Shown: positions 22,191-34,969 of the stretch, piece by piece
Layout of the letters: each line of letters starts with the position of its first letter
Position numbering within the stretch: the stretch's first letter is position 1
Assembly: GCF_021018895.1 (NCBI RefSeq)
Contig: NC_079387.1
Location: forward strand, 9,518,083 to 9,582,082
Reading direction: 5' to 3'
Length of the DNA stretch: 64,000 bases
Origin: Seriola aureovittata
Lineage: Eukaryota; Chordata; Actinopteri; Carangiformes; Carangidae
Translations under genes and position numbers: made by a program
Notes under the pieces: generated by a model
Seen by the model: only the letters and a program-made list of their open reading frames with translations
The model's database searches: none
Told to the model about the DNA's origin: nothing

Positions 22191-23158
22191 CTAAAACCCA
22201 CACACACTCACACACTCACACAACCTCACACACATGCTGTATACACATAGAAAAACCTACAAATGCACAACAGCATTAAACCACACGAGCACGCCCTCCA
22301 GCAAAAGACTGACGCTCTGCAAGGCAGATGTTAACTAGTAGATTCAGCTGGAGTCGGCCGCTTATTTTAATCTCAGAATTATGAACCAGGAATAGGGAAA
22401 GAAGGAGTTTGGCCAGATTACACTGATGGCACCCTGCTGATGCCCTGTCTACACATCAGTCATATCAGCAACAGTACGAAAAAGTGAGCTCAACTTTTAA
22501 AAACATCAGCTCTGCAGAAATCCTCCGGTAGCACATCTGGAGTCGGTGCGGACAGAGGTCTGTGCACATGTGATCCAGATGTGAGAATTTTCTGTCATTC
22601 ACCAACATTTTAAAGCAATCAAAGAAAAATTAAACACAACACTGTCGAACACGAACGTCATAGTAAAAGACACAACGATAAAAGTGAGGGAGGGGAGGAA
22701 GAAGCCGAAGATAAAACAAATTTACGATCAAAAACTAAAGACACAACAAAGCAGATATTTGATTTGATTGAACAAAACAAACAAACATATAAATAAAGGT
22801 TTTCATACGTATTTAACACGGAGCATCTAAATGAAGAATTTTGTAATAATTTAAATACCTGTTCTGAGGGTATTTTCTTCAGGGTTTAAACACAAAAAGT
22901 GCCTTTTAATAATTCGTACAAATTATGAGATTGTAGTATGAATAATGTTATTTTTTAATCAATTTATTGTTTTTAATTCTGTTGTTGAGCACAACTCTCA
23001 TGAGAGTTTTTAGAGGCGAGACTCAGTAAAAGCCGATTCTCGCCAGTTTGCAACTTTTTTTTTTTCTGCATCACTAATAATCAAGTGCGACAAAACGAAA
23101 CCACCATGAAGCTGGTTCTCCGACTGAAACGTGCACTTACCGTGTTTAAACTGTGTCG
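22191..23158. other. gja3 3' untranslated and flanking region
   Basis: AT-rich with a CA-rich start (22200-22260). AATAAA at 22792-22797, about 600 bases after the stop, is a likely poly(A) signal. Another AATAAA occurs at about 24379. No coding exon is seen. Confidence 0.5.
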
Positions 23159-23722
23159 TTAAAGTAATAGTTTGACATTTTGGGAAATAATCATGTCCGT
23201 GCGTTGACCGTGGAGTCAGTTAGCTTAGCTTAGCTTAGCTTAGCATAAAGACGGGAGAACGGGGAAACGGCTAGCAAAGCAGCTCACCACACAGCTCAAA
23301 ATACAATCCAATATGAACACTAGTATAATTCATTCAGCAAATTTAAACTGTAGATTGTATTTAAATGTAAAGTTCACGATGTAAAGTGTAAACAGCTCCA
23401 GATGTGTGACGCAGCGAAGGTCAACAACGTTAAGGGAAAACAGCGTGACGGTAAACAACAATCCCAAACTGGATTTTCCCACCATTGTGTGAACACATCA
23501 TTAAAAGATACCTGTAGCTGTGTGTTTGAGCTTTGACGAGCCAGGCTAGCTGTTTCCCCCCGCTTCCAGTCTTTATGCTAAGCTAAGCTAATCTAATCGT
23601 CTGCTGGCTCCATAGTGAAGGCACAGATATGAAAGCTGTATCGATCTTCTCCCCTAACTGTTGGAGAAAACAAAAAAAAAGGAAAAGAACATACTTCCCA
23701 AAAATGTAAACCCTTCCTTTAA
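23159..23722. mobile_element. Palindromic MITE flanked by TTAA
   Basis: Both ends begin with TTAAAG and have about 30-base imperfect terminal inverted repeats: left TTAAAGTAATAGTTTGACAT, right (reverse complement) TTAAAGGAAGGGTTTACATT, both continuing to TTTGGGAA. Further in, AGCTTAGCATAAAGAC on the left faces GTCTTTATGCTAAGCT on the right. TTAA at each edge fits a piggyBac-type target site. The element is 564 bases long and has no transposase, so it is non-autonomous. Confidence 0.75.
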
Positions 23723-23956
23723 GTGATACAGGTGATCCAACATGGCTGCCATGTTGGAGCCGGTGTGTGACGGCACCTAAAGTCCAGTGGATTAATGATA
23801 ACGTGCTCAGCACAAAGAGAGAGATTAAGCGCCAGCATGGCTGCTACTCACTGATCTGGCCACGCTCTCTTTTGTTAGAGGAGTTGGACAGGGAGGGTGT
23901 ACAGGCCCATGAAATGGGGATCACAAACACACACACTTACATACACACCCACAGTG

Positions 23957-23995
<39 letters not shown>

Positions 23996-24057
23996 ATATT
24001 TATATATATATTTACATATACAATATATAGGCAGCACAGACACGAATAAGGAAAGGT

Positions 24058-24109
24058 TGATGATGATGATGATGATGATGATGATAATGATGATGATGAT
24101 GATGATGAT
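24058..24109. repeat. (GAT)n trinucleotide microsatellite
   Basis: Seventeen GAT units with one AAT variant, just right of a (TA)n tract. Confidence 0.95.
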
Positions 24110-24425
24110 TGGACTAACTAATAAGTTTTGGAGCGTAGAGGCCTCAGTACTATATTCTTTTACTTTCATCTTTCTTTTATTTCTTTGCTGGGAGACATCA
24201 GAGGAGAGGTTTGCACTTTTGTTTCTTTATTTTCATTTTTCTTGTGACGTGGTGATGGAGCCGTGCGTCTGTGGAATCTGTCCGTCTGCGTGTGTGTGTG
24301 CGTGCTCTCACCCAGCCTGTCATTTCAATGAAGAGAGGGATGCACCGACGTTAGGACAGAGAGGATGACCGGAGGAAAGCAATAAAGCAGTCCCACCCTG
24401 AGACGTAGTCTTTAGGCTTCACAGG

Positions 24426-24426
<1 letters not shown>

Positions 24427-24491
<65 letters not shown>
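24427..24491. repeat. (TG)n microsatellite, about 32 units
   Basis: An uninterrupted TG/GT array of 65 bases in the gja3 3' flank. Confidence 0.97.
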
Positions 24492-24492
<1 letters not shown>

Positions 24493-27200
24493 GAGGTACC
24501 TTAATTTGTTTCAGTGTTTACAAAATGACATCTCTGCAGTTACATCAGGGTAAACTATATAAAGTTTATAAATATGTAAATATATAATGATTAATAGTAT
24601 TGATAGACACCACAGGATATTATACAGAACTACCTATATTTAAAAAAAACAGTTGTTAGTTTCTGATCAAGCTGCAATTTTATTATTTATAAAGACTTTC
24701 CCTAAGAAAAACCAAAAAACCAAGTGTGCTTCAGTAGTTTCTGACATTGGCCCCGCTGGTCACTTTACACAAAAATCCAATGTTAGAAAAGATGCAAATA
24801 AAAAATAAAACACCATCAAGGTCTAAATGACATTTGGTTTATTGAGCAATGTGAAGCTTTGCAGCTTGAACAGGGAATAAAAATCAGTTCACCTTCTTTC
24901 TGATGCTTGTGTTTGCAGTGTGTTACAGAACTGTGGAGTTCCCCTATGTGTTCTGTATAGGAGGAGTCCAAGTTCATTTTCTAGACTAGCTGTAGAATAA
25001 ACAGTAGCTTTTAGATTATTTTTTTTTTTTGGAGAAACAAAAAAGAGAGCAATATGATCTAAAAAAAGTGATTTTATTTCTCTGTTAATTCTTAACAGAC
25101 ATCCCACATAGGAATGTTCATTTTTCCTGTTCTTCTCATTAATTCCTGCCAAAAAAGAGAGAAACAAACAAATAGAAAAATGGCTAATATGAACTCAGCT
25201 GTGTTGCCTTACAGCAACTACCCAACAGCTTTAATTAATCAAGGCAAATTATTCATGTTTTATCCAACAGTCAGGAATATAAAATACACCCTAGTAGCAA
25301 GGGGGAGTGGTTTGGGGCAAATTGCGTTTTGGGTTTGTACATCTTTGTGTTTCTTTCTGGGCAGAATATTAGAGGATTATAACTTAACATACTTGAAAAA
25401 TACTAGAATGATTTACCATTCGTGAATTAGCATTTGAGCACCGTAACCAAAATAACCTAAATGAATGTATGTTTACATGTCGATAAAAACAAAATGTTGT
25501 TTTTGTCCACGCACTTGCTTTTTCCGGAGCTTTCTTGCATGGTCTTCACTGTTTGTGTAGTTTTTAACCGGCTTGGGTAAGATAGTTTACCATCAGGTAA
25601 ATAACCCGTGACTTTGTTTTTACGCTGTCACAGTGTCATGGGTGTTAACCATCTCCTAAAGACACTGCTTGTGCTGAATGAGATTTTTTTATTGCAGCTG
25701 CCAAATCTTCAAGTGCCTTGATTAATGGTCACACACTGTAATAAATACATTTATATCATGGAAATGTTCACCCATATGCATTCATGGCAACGTGGAACTT
25801 AAGTATCACAGCTGCGCAGCGGTCAGACGTTTAGGCAACACAGCCATGGCCTTTGTTAATAAAGTTAGCTCAGCGTTAGCAACCAAGCTAACTTCTAAAT
25901 TGCTAGTGTTCGTTGCTTGTCGCAAAGTTTTGGCACATTATCAAAGTTGTTAATTATTGCCAAGAGTTTGATGAGAAGACTACAACCACTTTTATGTTTA
26001 TCCATGAAGTACAGAGGGACAGTGGTGAGGTTTAGCAAAGCTAACTGTCTCCTGACTGTAGCTTCATGAGAGTGGTATGGATCTCTGTTGGACGAGCTAC
26101 CACAAAATGTGAACTTCCTCTCTGTTATTTTTAGTTTTGTCATGGCTTGTCAACTGGCAGTTCACCTTATTTGTAGTTTTAACATCACTAGCCGACAAAC
26201 GTGTCCCAATAATGTCCCAATAGCTAAATAAATACAAAATTTTTAAAAAACAGATGAAAAATTTCTGTCATCTTTGCTTTGACGACAACATATGAGAAAA
26301 GTTCCAGATTTCAGAATTAAGTCAAAATGCTCAGAACCAGGAAACAAACTCGCTCTTCCAGTTCCAGAGTCATGCATTTTATTATTTGGCTTGTAATAAA
26401 ACCTGAATGAAACTGAACCATTGTTAATATTATTTGTTCCACGTGTTTCTGTGACAAGCCTAAATGTCTGTATTTGACCACTGTGTGGTCTTAACTATTC
26501 TATGATTTGACCAGGATTGGAATCTGAATATGTCGCCATGTTGAAAAGCGAATGCGTCTGCCGACCCCATAACCTTAGCTCTATTTTTAAAAGTTTAAAA
26601 GTTAATGACTTTCATCTTGTCATGAATGCAACCGTTTAATTTACACAAACCAACGTGAGGTGACACAGGAAGCTGCAGTGAAAGGCGCTTCAGTTTTAGC
26701 ACATTAGCCACATTTTGGTTCAGAACAACTGATGTTGTCGAGCACAGGGTGAACTACAGGCTGAATACATGCTGTCTGCTGACTGTGTCAAATGTTTACA
26801 TGTCTCTGATCAAACCTAAACTTCAGCACACCACGGCAGCTGCAGCACTTAATCTGTATGAGCTGTGATGTGCCTGATTGAACCAAAGATATTTACCAAA
26901 GAGATCACAATGCATAATGGATTGTTTTTTGTTCTGCTTGGGAACCTCACCCTTTAACCCTGACAATCAAGTCTCCAACCACACGATCAGTTTTACAACC
27001 CTTTCATGAAATATAGGAAAAGAGAATTCCACCGAAAAGACATTATGTTGAACTTTGTTTCTAAACAATGTTGAAACAAGGTTTACTTTACTTATTTTTA
27101 TTGCTGAAATGTTTTTTTTCATAACCTTGTTGTTCCAAGCTGTTTAGTACCTTTAATATGTAGATAAAGATTTGCACAGTTAGATAGCTAGACCGCTGTT

Positions 27201-29169
27201 ATGGGATATGAAGATATAAATAGAAAAGAGAAATAACAAAGGGTGTCCTAGGAGGAGGGATATTAGGGATATTAACATATTTTTGTTTATTTATGGCAAT
27301 AACACAATCAAAATTAGACATGGAATGGACAAGAAAGAAATCTAAAGTGATTGTTCTTTTTCTGTCCTGATTATGGATTGGGAGACTTTTGGCTACTCCG
27401 GCTTTTACACCATAGATGTGCCTTGGATCAAAAATTCCCACAGTGGAAAACAGAGGTTGTGTGGTGGGATTTTTCATGGCGCCCCGACAAGCAGGGACAC
27501 TGACTCCCACGTGTTAAAAACGAAGAACAACTCCCTGCTATTACTCCCGTTGTAAAATGACTTGTCTTTGAAGAGAAGTGCCTTGCGTCTGAACCTTATG
27601 TTTAAGAACATGTTGATGTAAATGTTCATTTACCTCAGATGTTTACAGAACTGTTACTGAATAAACTTTTTGTACCATACTGGTATTCTGTCATGGTTAG
27701 CGTTTTCCTTTCGGATTGTTTCTCTTTCCATTTGGGGTCCAGACACCAAAACCACTTGAGCAGTTATCCATCAAACCGGAGTGGCACAACTTCCTGTTCG
27801 CTAAATTCCTTCCCCAAACAGTGAAACCAAAAACAGAAGAGCAAAAATCTAAGAAATGGATTAAACAGTATGTTTATCTGCTCTAATGTGAGCCATTAAT
27901 GTTAGCATGACTGGCTAACTAGCTTCTTATCTCCAGTAGAAGCTTTCTTATGTTACTTCCAAGAGTTAGCATATCGTTAGCTTACTACATAATTACGAGG
28001 GGTAAGAAAAAGTATTTACTGTGTATCTTTAATAAAGAGCAAAACATATTATATTAGGAATAAATACTGATATACCACTGTACTATACCAGCAACCCACA
28101 AACATTTATTTCCATGTTCTGTAGGCTACATAGATTAAGGATGCTAACTTTCTATGATAAAAAGCTTTAGCGTTTAGTCTTGTTTTCACCATACACAGTG
28201 CAGAGTTAACGTGATATCATAGTCATCAATGTATATTTAAGACTCCTTGGTTTCTGATTTTCATACAGGTCAGTCAGAAACATAAAAAGAGCTTTCAACT
28301 AAAGCTCACAGCATTAGTTAATGCTAGCTAGCTAGCTCGCTAGCCAACTACAGCTGATAAAATGTGCCAATAACTGTTAGCTTGCAAAAGCAATGGTCAT
28401 CAGCTAGAAATGAGAAGCTCTGGCAGTTTAGTTAAAATAAGAAATAGGGCCTAAACATGTCAGTTTATCCAACATTAGTTCCACCTTGGATCAAGATATT
28501 GAAATTGGCTGGATTTCAATTAAATTTGACGTAGATGTTCATGTTCTCCTGAGGAGTAATGTTCTGATGAGCCTTTAACCGTTCCTCTAGTCCCAATATC
28601 AGGTCGACATTTTCCACTTGTACACAACAAAAATATAAAAATCTAACACTCAGATTGTAATTAAATGCACTATACTACACAGATCCATGCTCCCAAGAGG
28701 ATGAACCCTTTCTCATGTGGATTTTTTTCTCTAGTGCCTTCAGTCGGCTATTGTCAATTTAGCCACATGTATATGAAGAAAAAGTATATGTGATCCTGCA
28801 GGGACGCAGTACTGTTGTACATTTAAATCATACTGGATAAGTATAATAGGTAACAGTAGGTGGGCTAATTAACACACGGCAATTAACTACATGTCCTGTG
28901 GATGAAGAGTGCTGTTAGCACATTAGCTTTCCTTAAGTTAAAGATACCAGTAAAAAACAAAACAAATGGTGAACACTATTTTTCAGAATAAACAAATATA
29001 AATGTCAGAATACGACATTCAGTCAGTCATATTTACTGTAGATAACATCCCAAACATGCAGCTTTTTGTACAAGAAAATAAAATAACAAAATAAAATAAG
29101 AGTATGTGTATTAATTATTTTAGAATGATGTCAGGCCTGATTATTGATTGTGCCTGATATCTGGTGGCT

Positions 29170-29209
<40 letters not shown>

Positions 29210-31224
29210 TGACAACAGTCCATACTGTCTGCTATGCATGTGTGTATGTGCATTGGTGTTTCTATGTGCACGTGCATGTGTGTTCCGGTGTGTGTGTGTG
29301 TGTCTGTGTGTGTGTGTGTGTCCTCATGGCCTCGCCCATTAAGCTGTGCTGAGGGCAGCACTTCCTTTATGCATGCTGAAAGTCCCAGGGATTTTGGCAG
29401 AACAAAAACCTCTCCAGGGAGTGAAAAGGCCTTGAATGCCTGTTAATGCCGTCCCGACCTCTGGACTCTTGCAGGCTGCTGCGTACGTGTCTATATGGTC
29501 GAATATGAGCATGGACAGTTTGTGACAGTACTGTATATTGTCATAATGAGACACCGGGACTCATCAATAAAATAACCACTTTCTTTGTGGACGTGATGTT
29601 TTAGCTTTGGAAAACAGTGGAAATGCAAAGCTTGACTTTGTTGTTGCAGAGAATATTATGTAAATTAAATTGACTATAACTTGCATTTAAAGTTTAAATT
29701 AAATATTAAAGAACCAAATCACTGTCTGAAATGAAAGTAGATGATCAGTAAAGCAATGCAGCTTAAAAACCATATGAACCTTATTCCTGAAGGTTTGATT
29801 GGTTTAGAAAGAGCATGAAACTCAAGAATTGTATTGAAGACTGAGAACTTCAAAAAATATTTTCTGTTTTTTTTGGCATCAAATCAGTCTGTGATTCTGT
29901 TGTGGCTCAGCTGGACGAGTGTTTCAGCCTCTTTCTTGCAGGAAATAAAGTTTTTGGCCGCCGGCAGTTTCTCTAAATTGAGGTCGGCGCTGCAGAGCTT
30001 CACACCTGCGTGGAGAGCTCTTAGCGAGCGCGCAGCCACACCTGCAGCTCGTTGCTCGAAAAATCACTGACAACTCAATATAAAGAGAAGACGGAGACAC
30101 GAGGAGCTGAACACACAAGATATTTGGTGAGAAAAAATAAAAAAATAAGAATGATGTGAATGTTAAAATGAGATGAAATGAAATATACAACAGCACTGTT
30201 TGGTGGGTTTAAGCTTCAGGGGGTTGGTGTTGAAATTACCTGATAAACTGAGAGATGTCAGTGAGCTAACACCCATTCAGATTACATCATAGTTTTCATA
30301 ACGTGTGAGAAATGACATATATGCAAGAAAGCACATGTGAAACATGTGAAAGTGACATTATAGAATCATTATTTCCTTTTCTTTTAACCCTAAATTTCAC
30401 ACTAGAGCAGCACTTCAGACCACAGAGAGCCATTTAGACCACTTACGTGTCCCTTCAGCGTGACATCGGTACATCCCATTAAGACACAGGCATCCTGGGT
30501 AAAAACAGGTACTAATGATTTTAAATAGCGAGCATTTGAGAAAGATTTGGGAAAAAGAGTTCAATAGCAAGAGGGGTGAGGGGGGATTTGGGAGGATCTC
30601 TGCAATAGGACCTTATGACTCATATCTCAGAGTCAGTTCACCACATGTACTGAATGCAAAACACAGACTGGGAGTCTGACTCATTGATTATAGTCGTGTC
30701 ATGAGATTAAGAAATTGTATTTGATCAAAATGAAGTTTATTTTTTCCCCCTATTTAAATCTGTCAGTCACTCATTTTGAAACTCTTCATCATGGCTTCCT
30801 GTTCTTGCTTTTTCCTTGATCACTAAGACCGGTCCTGTCTGCTTTTTTTCCTTTTTGAATTTCATATGTTGATGATATGAAACAGGTTCTTTGGTAATCT
30901 GTAAAGTGTGTGTGGCCGTTCCTCTGGTCATTTAGTTGTATCAACACTCACGACACGCCTGTGTGCAGACCTTGTTCGGTTTACAGTGAATCTGATTCTC
31001 ACATCATTTCCAGAGCAACACATTCATTTGAACAGTAGGTCCTCTAGTGGCCAAATTCTGACATTACTTAGTAAGTTTCCCTCCGACTCTGTTCCCCACA
31101 ATCATTGTGACGAGCCTCAGTTTCAAATCTGCAAACCCAAAATAACAAACCAGTAAAAAACTGTAAAAAAAAATTGAAATTGACAGATTAATTGACTCCA
31201 GTTTTCTTTTTTCTATTTTTTCTT
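27201..31224. other. Intergenic region between gja3 and hemopexin
   Basis: Mostly AT-rich with no supported exon. It holds a divergent copy of a dispersed repeat (about 28480-28630), GT runs at 29171-29208 and 29290-29320, and a GC-richer block at 29955-30060. Confidence 0.55.
28480..28630 (+). repeat. Divergent copy of a dispersed fish repeat (start part)
   Basis: Reads GATCAAGATATTGAAATTGG, then GTAGATGTTCATGTTCTCCT, GAGGAGTAATGTTCTGATGA and CAGGTCGACATTTTCCACTT. These phrases match the order expected for the 5' part of the dispersed repeat whose 3' part is seen at 46917-47290. Confidence 0.4.
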
Positions 31225-31230
31225 TTTATT
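31225..31230 (-). promoter_or_regulatory. Hemopexin poly(A) signal
   Basis: AATAAA on the minus strand, about 160 bases after the hemopexin stop codon. Confidence 0.65.
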
Positions 31231-31390
31231 CACCAAAGAACTCAAACTCCACTTTGCAGGGGAGGAGGATTTTTCACAATCTCATATATGAGTTTAATGA
31301 GTGAGATGGTTTTGAGACGGACAGATGTCACTTAGTTCCTTTTGCTTCGAGGTGGCAGATCACTGTGAAATATCCTCTCTTCCCTGAGTC

Positions 31391-34300
31391 CTATTCCTGA
31401 CATCCCATCATTTCTGGGGTGATATTATGAAGCTCAGGGGCAATTTTGCCCATAGCCAGTATCATGGGGCTCTCATAGTGGTAAAACTGCGAGCCCTTGA
31501 AAATCTTAACTCCGTCTGAGCCACAATAACCAGCATCGATGTCGGACACGGGCAAGGGCACGTCTCGGGTCACCACCCTGGGCGTGGCAGTGAGGTCAAC
31601 GTCACGCATATGTTGTCCTTTTAGAAAGAAATACGTGTAAAGATGTTTGTCGACAAAGTAAACATTAATATATTGTTTGATGCTTTTTTTATATTTAGAT
31701 TTGGTGACCTTACCTTGGATTACATGAACGGTGTGTTCACCAGGACAGTGAAAAGCTGCGTCCACGTGTCCTTCAATGCCAAGCTCCTCCTTCAGGGTCT
31801 TGGGGTAGCCTTCCACCAGGATGTAGGGAACACCTGCTTTGTAGATGTAAACCTGATCGTCCTGCAGGTGAGTCCAAGGATTTTGGTTTTAGTTTCAACA
31901 CAACTCAAGGTTTCTAATGCCAGCGCGGAGAAATGTGAGTGGTTACATCAAGGTCTACCTTAATCAAGTAGATTTTGCCAGAGTAGGAGAAGACGGCATC
32001 CACCCTGCCGGTCACCTCTTTCCACGTCCTGGTGATCAAGAAGGCGTGAAAGCCGTCACGATGGGTGTCCAGACGCATGTAGATAGGACCTGAGCAGAGT
32101 GAAGTGTATTCTTTGTCAAAGCTTTACAGTAAGCTCAAAGGTCATACAAGTGGAAAACAATAGCTCGAACTTTTGGGAAATACTTTCTTGCCAAGATTTG
32201 ATTAGCTTAGCGTAGCATAAAGACTGTAAGCAGGGGGAAACAGCTAGCTTAGCTCTGTTCATGTGCTGCTTTCATACAGGCACTGGGAAGAACAGGAAAA
32301 CCTCCCACTGCTATCATTGCAGTAGTTTGAGGTTTGCATGAAGCTACAGCTAGCAGGTGACTAGTTTTTGAACTTTGGCAAGAGCTACCTGTTTTAGCCT
32401 CCAGTCTTTATGCTAAGCTAAGCTAATCACAGACATCAGCAGACGTGGGAGTGGGAGTTTTCTTAAGATGTTGTTGAACTATTAATTTATAAACTACTAT
32501 TACTGTCATTTTGTGTCTGTGACTTTACCTGCAAAGAAATATGTTTTGCCTGCATCGTCAGTGGTAATGGCGTCCATTTTTACCTCACTGCATTTCGGGA
32601 CTTTATAACCCCCTCCATGACCTGCAGAGAAACACAGAAGATTACACAAAATGCTTCAGTCAGAATACACCTGAGTGCATTTTCCACCGTTCTTTCCCCC
32701 CGATGAACTCACCGTGGTCAGCGCACCTCATGAAGTAGTCACGGGCATCTTTTGGGTAGATGCCGCTCACCTCTCCGGATACTGGGTTGAACCTGGTGAA
32801 GTTGTGTCCATGGAAACAGTAGTGGCCCTCCATCCAGCGTAAAGCAGAGGTGCAGACGGGCAGGTGGGCCCAAGTCTTGGTCTTCACTGTCTTTGTGGCA
32901 ATATCATAAACATGCACGTCATGTCCTGTGGAGAGAAATTAGGTTTTTAGTTAGAGAAAAAGTCTCATAAATAACTTTCACCATGTGCTCAGTTATTTAC
33001 AATAATCTAATCACATCAGAGTTAATAATTTAACTGATTAATCTGCTTAAATTCTTAAAAATATAAACATTTCTGCCGATATCTGCACCACTTCCTGTCA
33101 GATATACTGTAAACATGCTGTATTACAAAAGTCAGATCATTTAAATGTGACTAATAGGTTTTAATTCCTGGTATTCAGTGCAGTTTATGTTCCAAGCATG
33201 AAGAGCAAAAGCTTGCAAACTGTATTTTACCTATTTTAAAGCTGCTTCTGACAAACGTTGCTCCTGCAGCAGCTGATTTCCTCCACTAGGGGGAAGCTTT
33301 CTCTTTATAATACTGAGAAAGGAAACTTTCTCTCTCTGTAGCTTGTATGTATTTAATTACAGTCAAGACTTTGTGATATGAATGTTTTTGCATTGAATGC
33401 CAACGCACCCTTAATGAAGAGAACTGAGTCTGTGGTGCACTCTCCATGGGGACACTCCACCGCAGCGTCCAGGTGAGTGGGGACTCCTGGGAATTCCTCC
33501 TGGATCTCCTTCGGGTACCCGTCCTCCAGACTGTGGTTGAAATACCTGAACACCTTGTCGTCCTGGAGATTTAGAAAAGCAACAGTCGAGATCAGGGACA
33601 GACACTTCTCTGCCTCTCCATCTGATTTTTATTTATTTTTTTGTTTCTTTGCAGAATCACATCACAAATGAAAACACATCTGAGGTTCGTACCAGGAAGA
33701 AATAGATGTGATCGTGCACGTCCTGGTTCGCGGGGTTGTGCATGCGGAAGGCAGCGTCGACGTGGCCGATGTGATGGATGTCATCCAGCTCCTTGAAGGA
33801 CTGGTTGGAGAGCAGAGCTGGACCATGGTAACCCTTCCACATGTGAGCACCTGAGAACACATCACAGGATTTTTCTTATTCTGCAACACATATATATTCA
33901 GTTTGGAAAAATATATAAAATAAGACTTAAATAATCTGAGGGTCACCTTTGAAGAAGAAGGTTATTCCATTCTCGTCAGGAGTGATGGCGTCAAACTCAA
34001 TACCTGCACACCGGTCCAGCACAGCAGCATGGGCTTCTCCATCTTTATTCCAGAGTTAGAAATATAGAGATAATATAACTATAATTACCATTAATGTAAT
34101 ATATAATGATGGTAAACATAGAAAACGTAGCCAGAGAATGGCTTGTCTCTATGAGATTGCTTCTGTAATTGATCCTTAGTGTCTTTATACCAGACCAGTG
34201 AGGAATGAGGGTTATTATGACTTTAACGTGTTAATTAAAAACCCACCGTGTGCTGCTGCGTCCTGCAGGTGTCTGTGGATGATATAAAAAAAGACTCGTT

Positions 34301-34862
34301 ATATTTGATTCCTAAAAATCCTTAGGTCAAAAAACAGGAGGTCAATCAATGACAGGCCACCGAGGTCACACAGTGACTCAGCTCTCTTCTGTTTGTTCAG
34401 TTGATGCAGCAGGTGAACTTTGTGAACAGGTAAACAGAGTTATGAAAAGACTGGTCAGTGACTTGCACCATCTCCTCTGCACCCGTTAAACTTAGAGTAA
34501 ATACAGAATAGTAAGTTTGACCCTGGTGCGTTCCTGACCACTCACCTTTTGTTTTAATGAAATTTATTACACAAAAATGAGCATGCGTCGACTGAACATC
34601 TCCCTGTTTTATTATATAATCTTTATTTTTCTACCTCCTGCATATATGGATGTATGCTCATATATTGTGATATTACAGGACAGGAAGCTTTAAGATAAAC
34701 TCATGAATACATGTCACCAGTGCAGCCGATGAGGACGAACCCTCCTGATCTGAACGACCAATTTTCGGTTTTAATAATTCATTCATACAATACTCACGCA
34801 GGCGCTCCATTAGCGAGGGCGAGTGCTGAGCACAGGAACAGAGTTTTGGTGATCAGGTCCAT
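31391..34862 (-). CDS. hpx: Hemopexin / warm-temperature-acclimation protein Wap65, 10 coding exons
   Basis: Coding exons are 34862-34798, 34272-34247, 34042-33947, 33850-33693, 33562-33409, 32925-32713, 32621-32529, 32089-31959, 31861-31714 and 31617-31391, 1311 nt in total and 436 residues. The ten-exon layout equals that of mammalian hemopexin. Residues 1-20 are a signal peptide ([20 protein letters not shown]). Two four-bladed propellers follow, with repeat signatures [27 protein letters not shown] and [10 protein letters not shown] His-containing linker (ADHGHGGGY) separates them, and [10 protein letters not shown] retains the His position that, with the linker, binds haem in mammals. 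The product should be a liver-secreted haem scavenger; fish carry two forms and I cannot say which this is. Exon 2 is only 26 nt. A TATA-like TTTAAAAG lies about 90 bases upstream of the ATG. A MITE sits in intron 7. Confidence 0.96.
32160..32480. mobile_element. Second copy of the palindromic MITE family, in hemopexin intron 7
   Basis: The left part reads CTTTTGGGAAATACTTTCTT then TTAGCTTAGCGTAGCATAAA and CAGGGGGAAACAGCTAGCTT. The right part reads CCAGTCTTTATGCTAAGCTA. These match the inner arms of the 23159-23722 element. The outermost TTAA ends are not clear here, so the copy is older or truncated. Confidence 0.6.
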
Positions 34863-34951
34863 GGTGTGCGGTCCCGATGAAGTCCTCTGATGTGGAGTCT
34901 CGCTGTGGAGCAGAGCTGTGAAGTGAAGCTGTGCAGGAGCTGAACCTGCGC

Positions 34952-34959
34952 TTTTAAAC
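34952..34959 (-). promoter_or_regulatory. TATA-like box of the hemopexin gene
   Basis: TTTAAAAG on the minus strand lies about 90 bases upstream of the start codon, at a suitable distance for a short 5' untranslated region. Confidence 0.4.
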
Positions 34960-34969
34960 TGAAATGTGT

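Larger units (their letters stand above)
23723..27200. other. Intergenic region with simple repeats
   Basis: Contains (TA)n at about 23956-24013, (GAT)n at 24058-24109 and one of the longest GT arrays of the window at 24427-24491. The rest is AT-rich with scattered stop codons in all frames. No exon could be supported. Confidence 0.6.

Noticed and set aside
24057..24368. Frame starting with a Met run
   Set aside because: The Met run is the translated GAT array; no gene.
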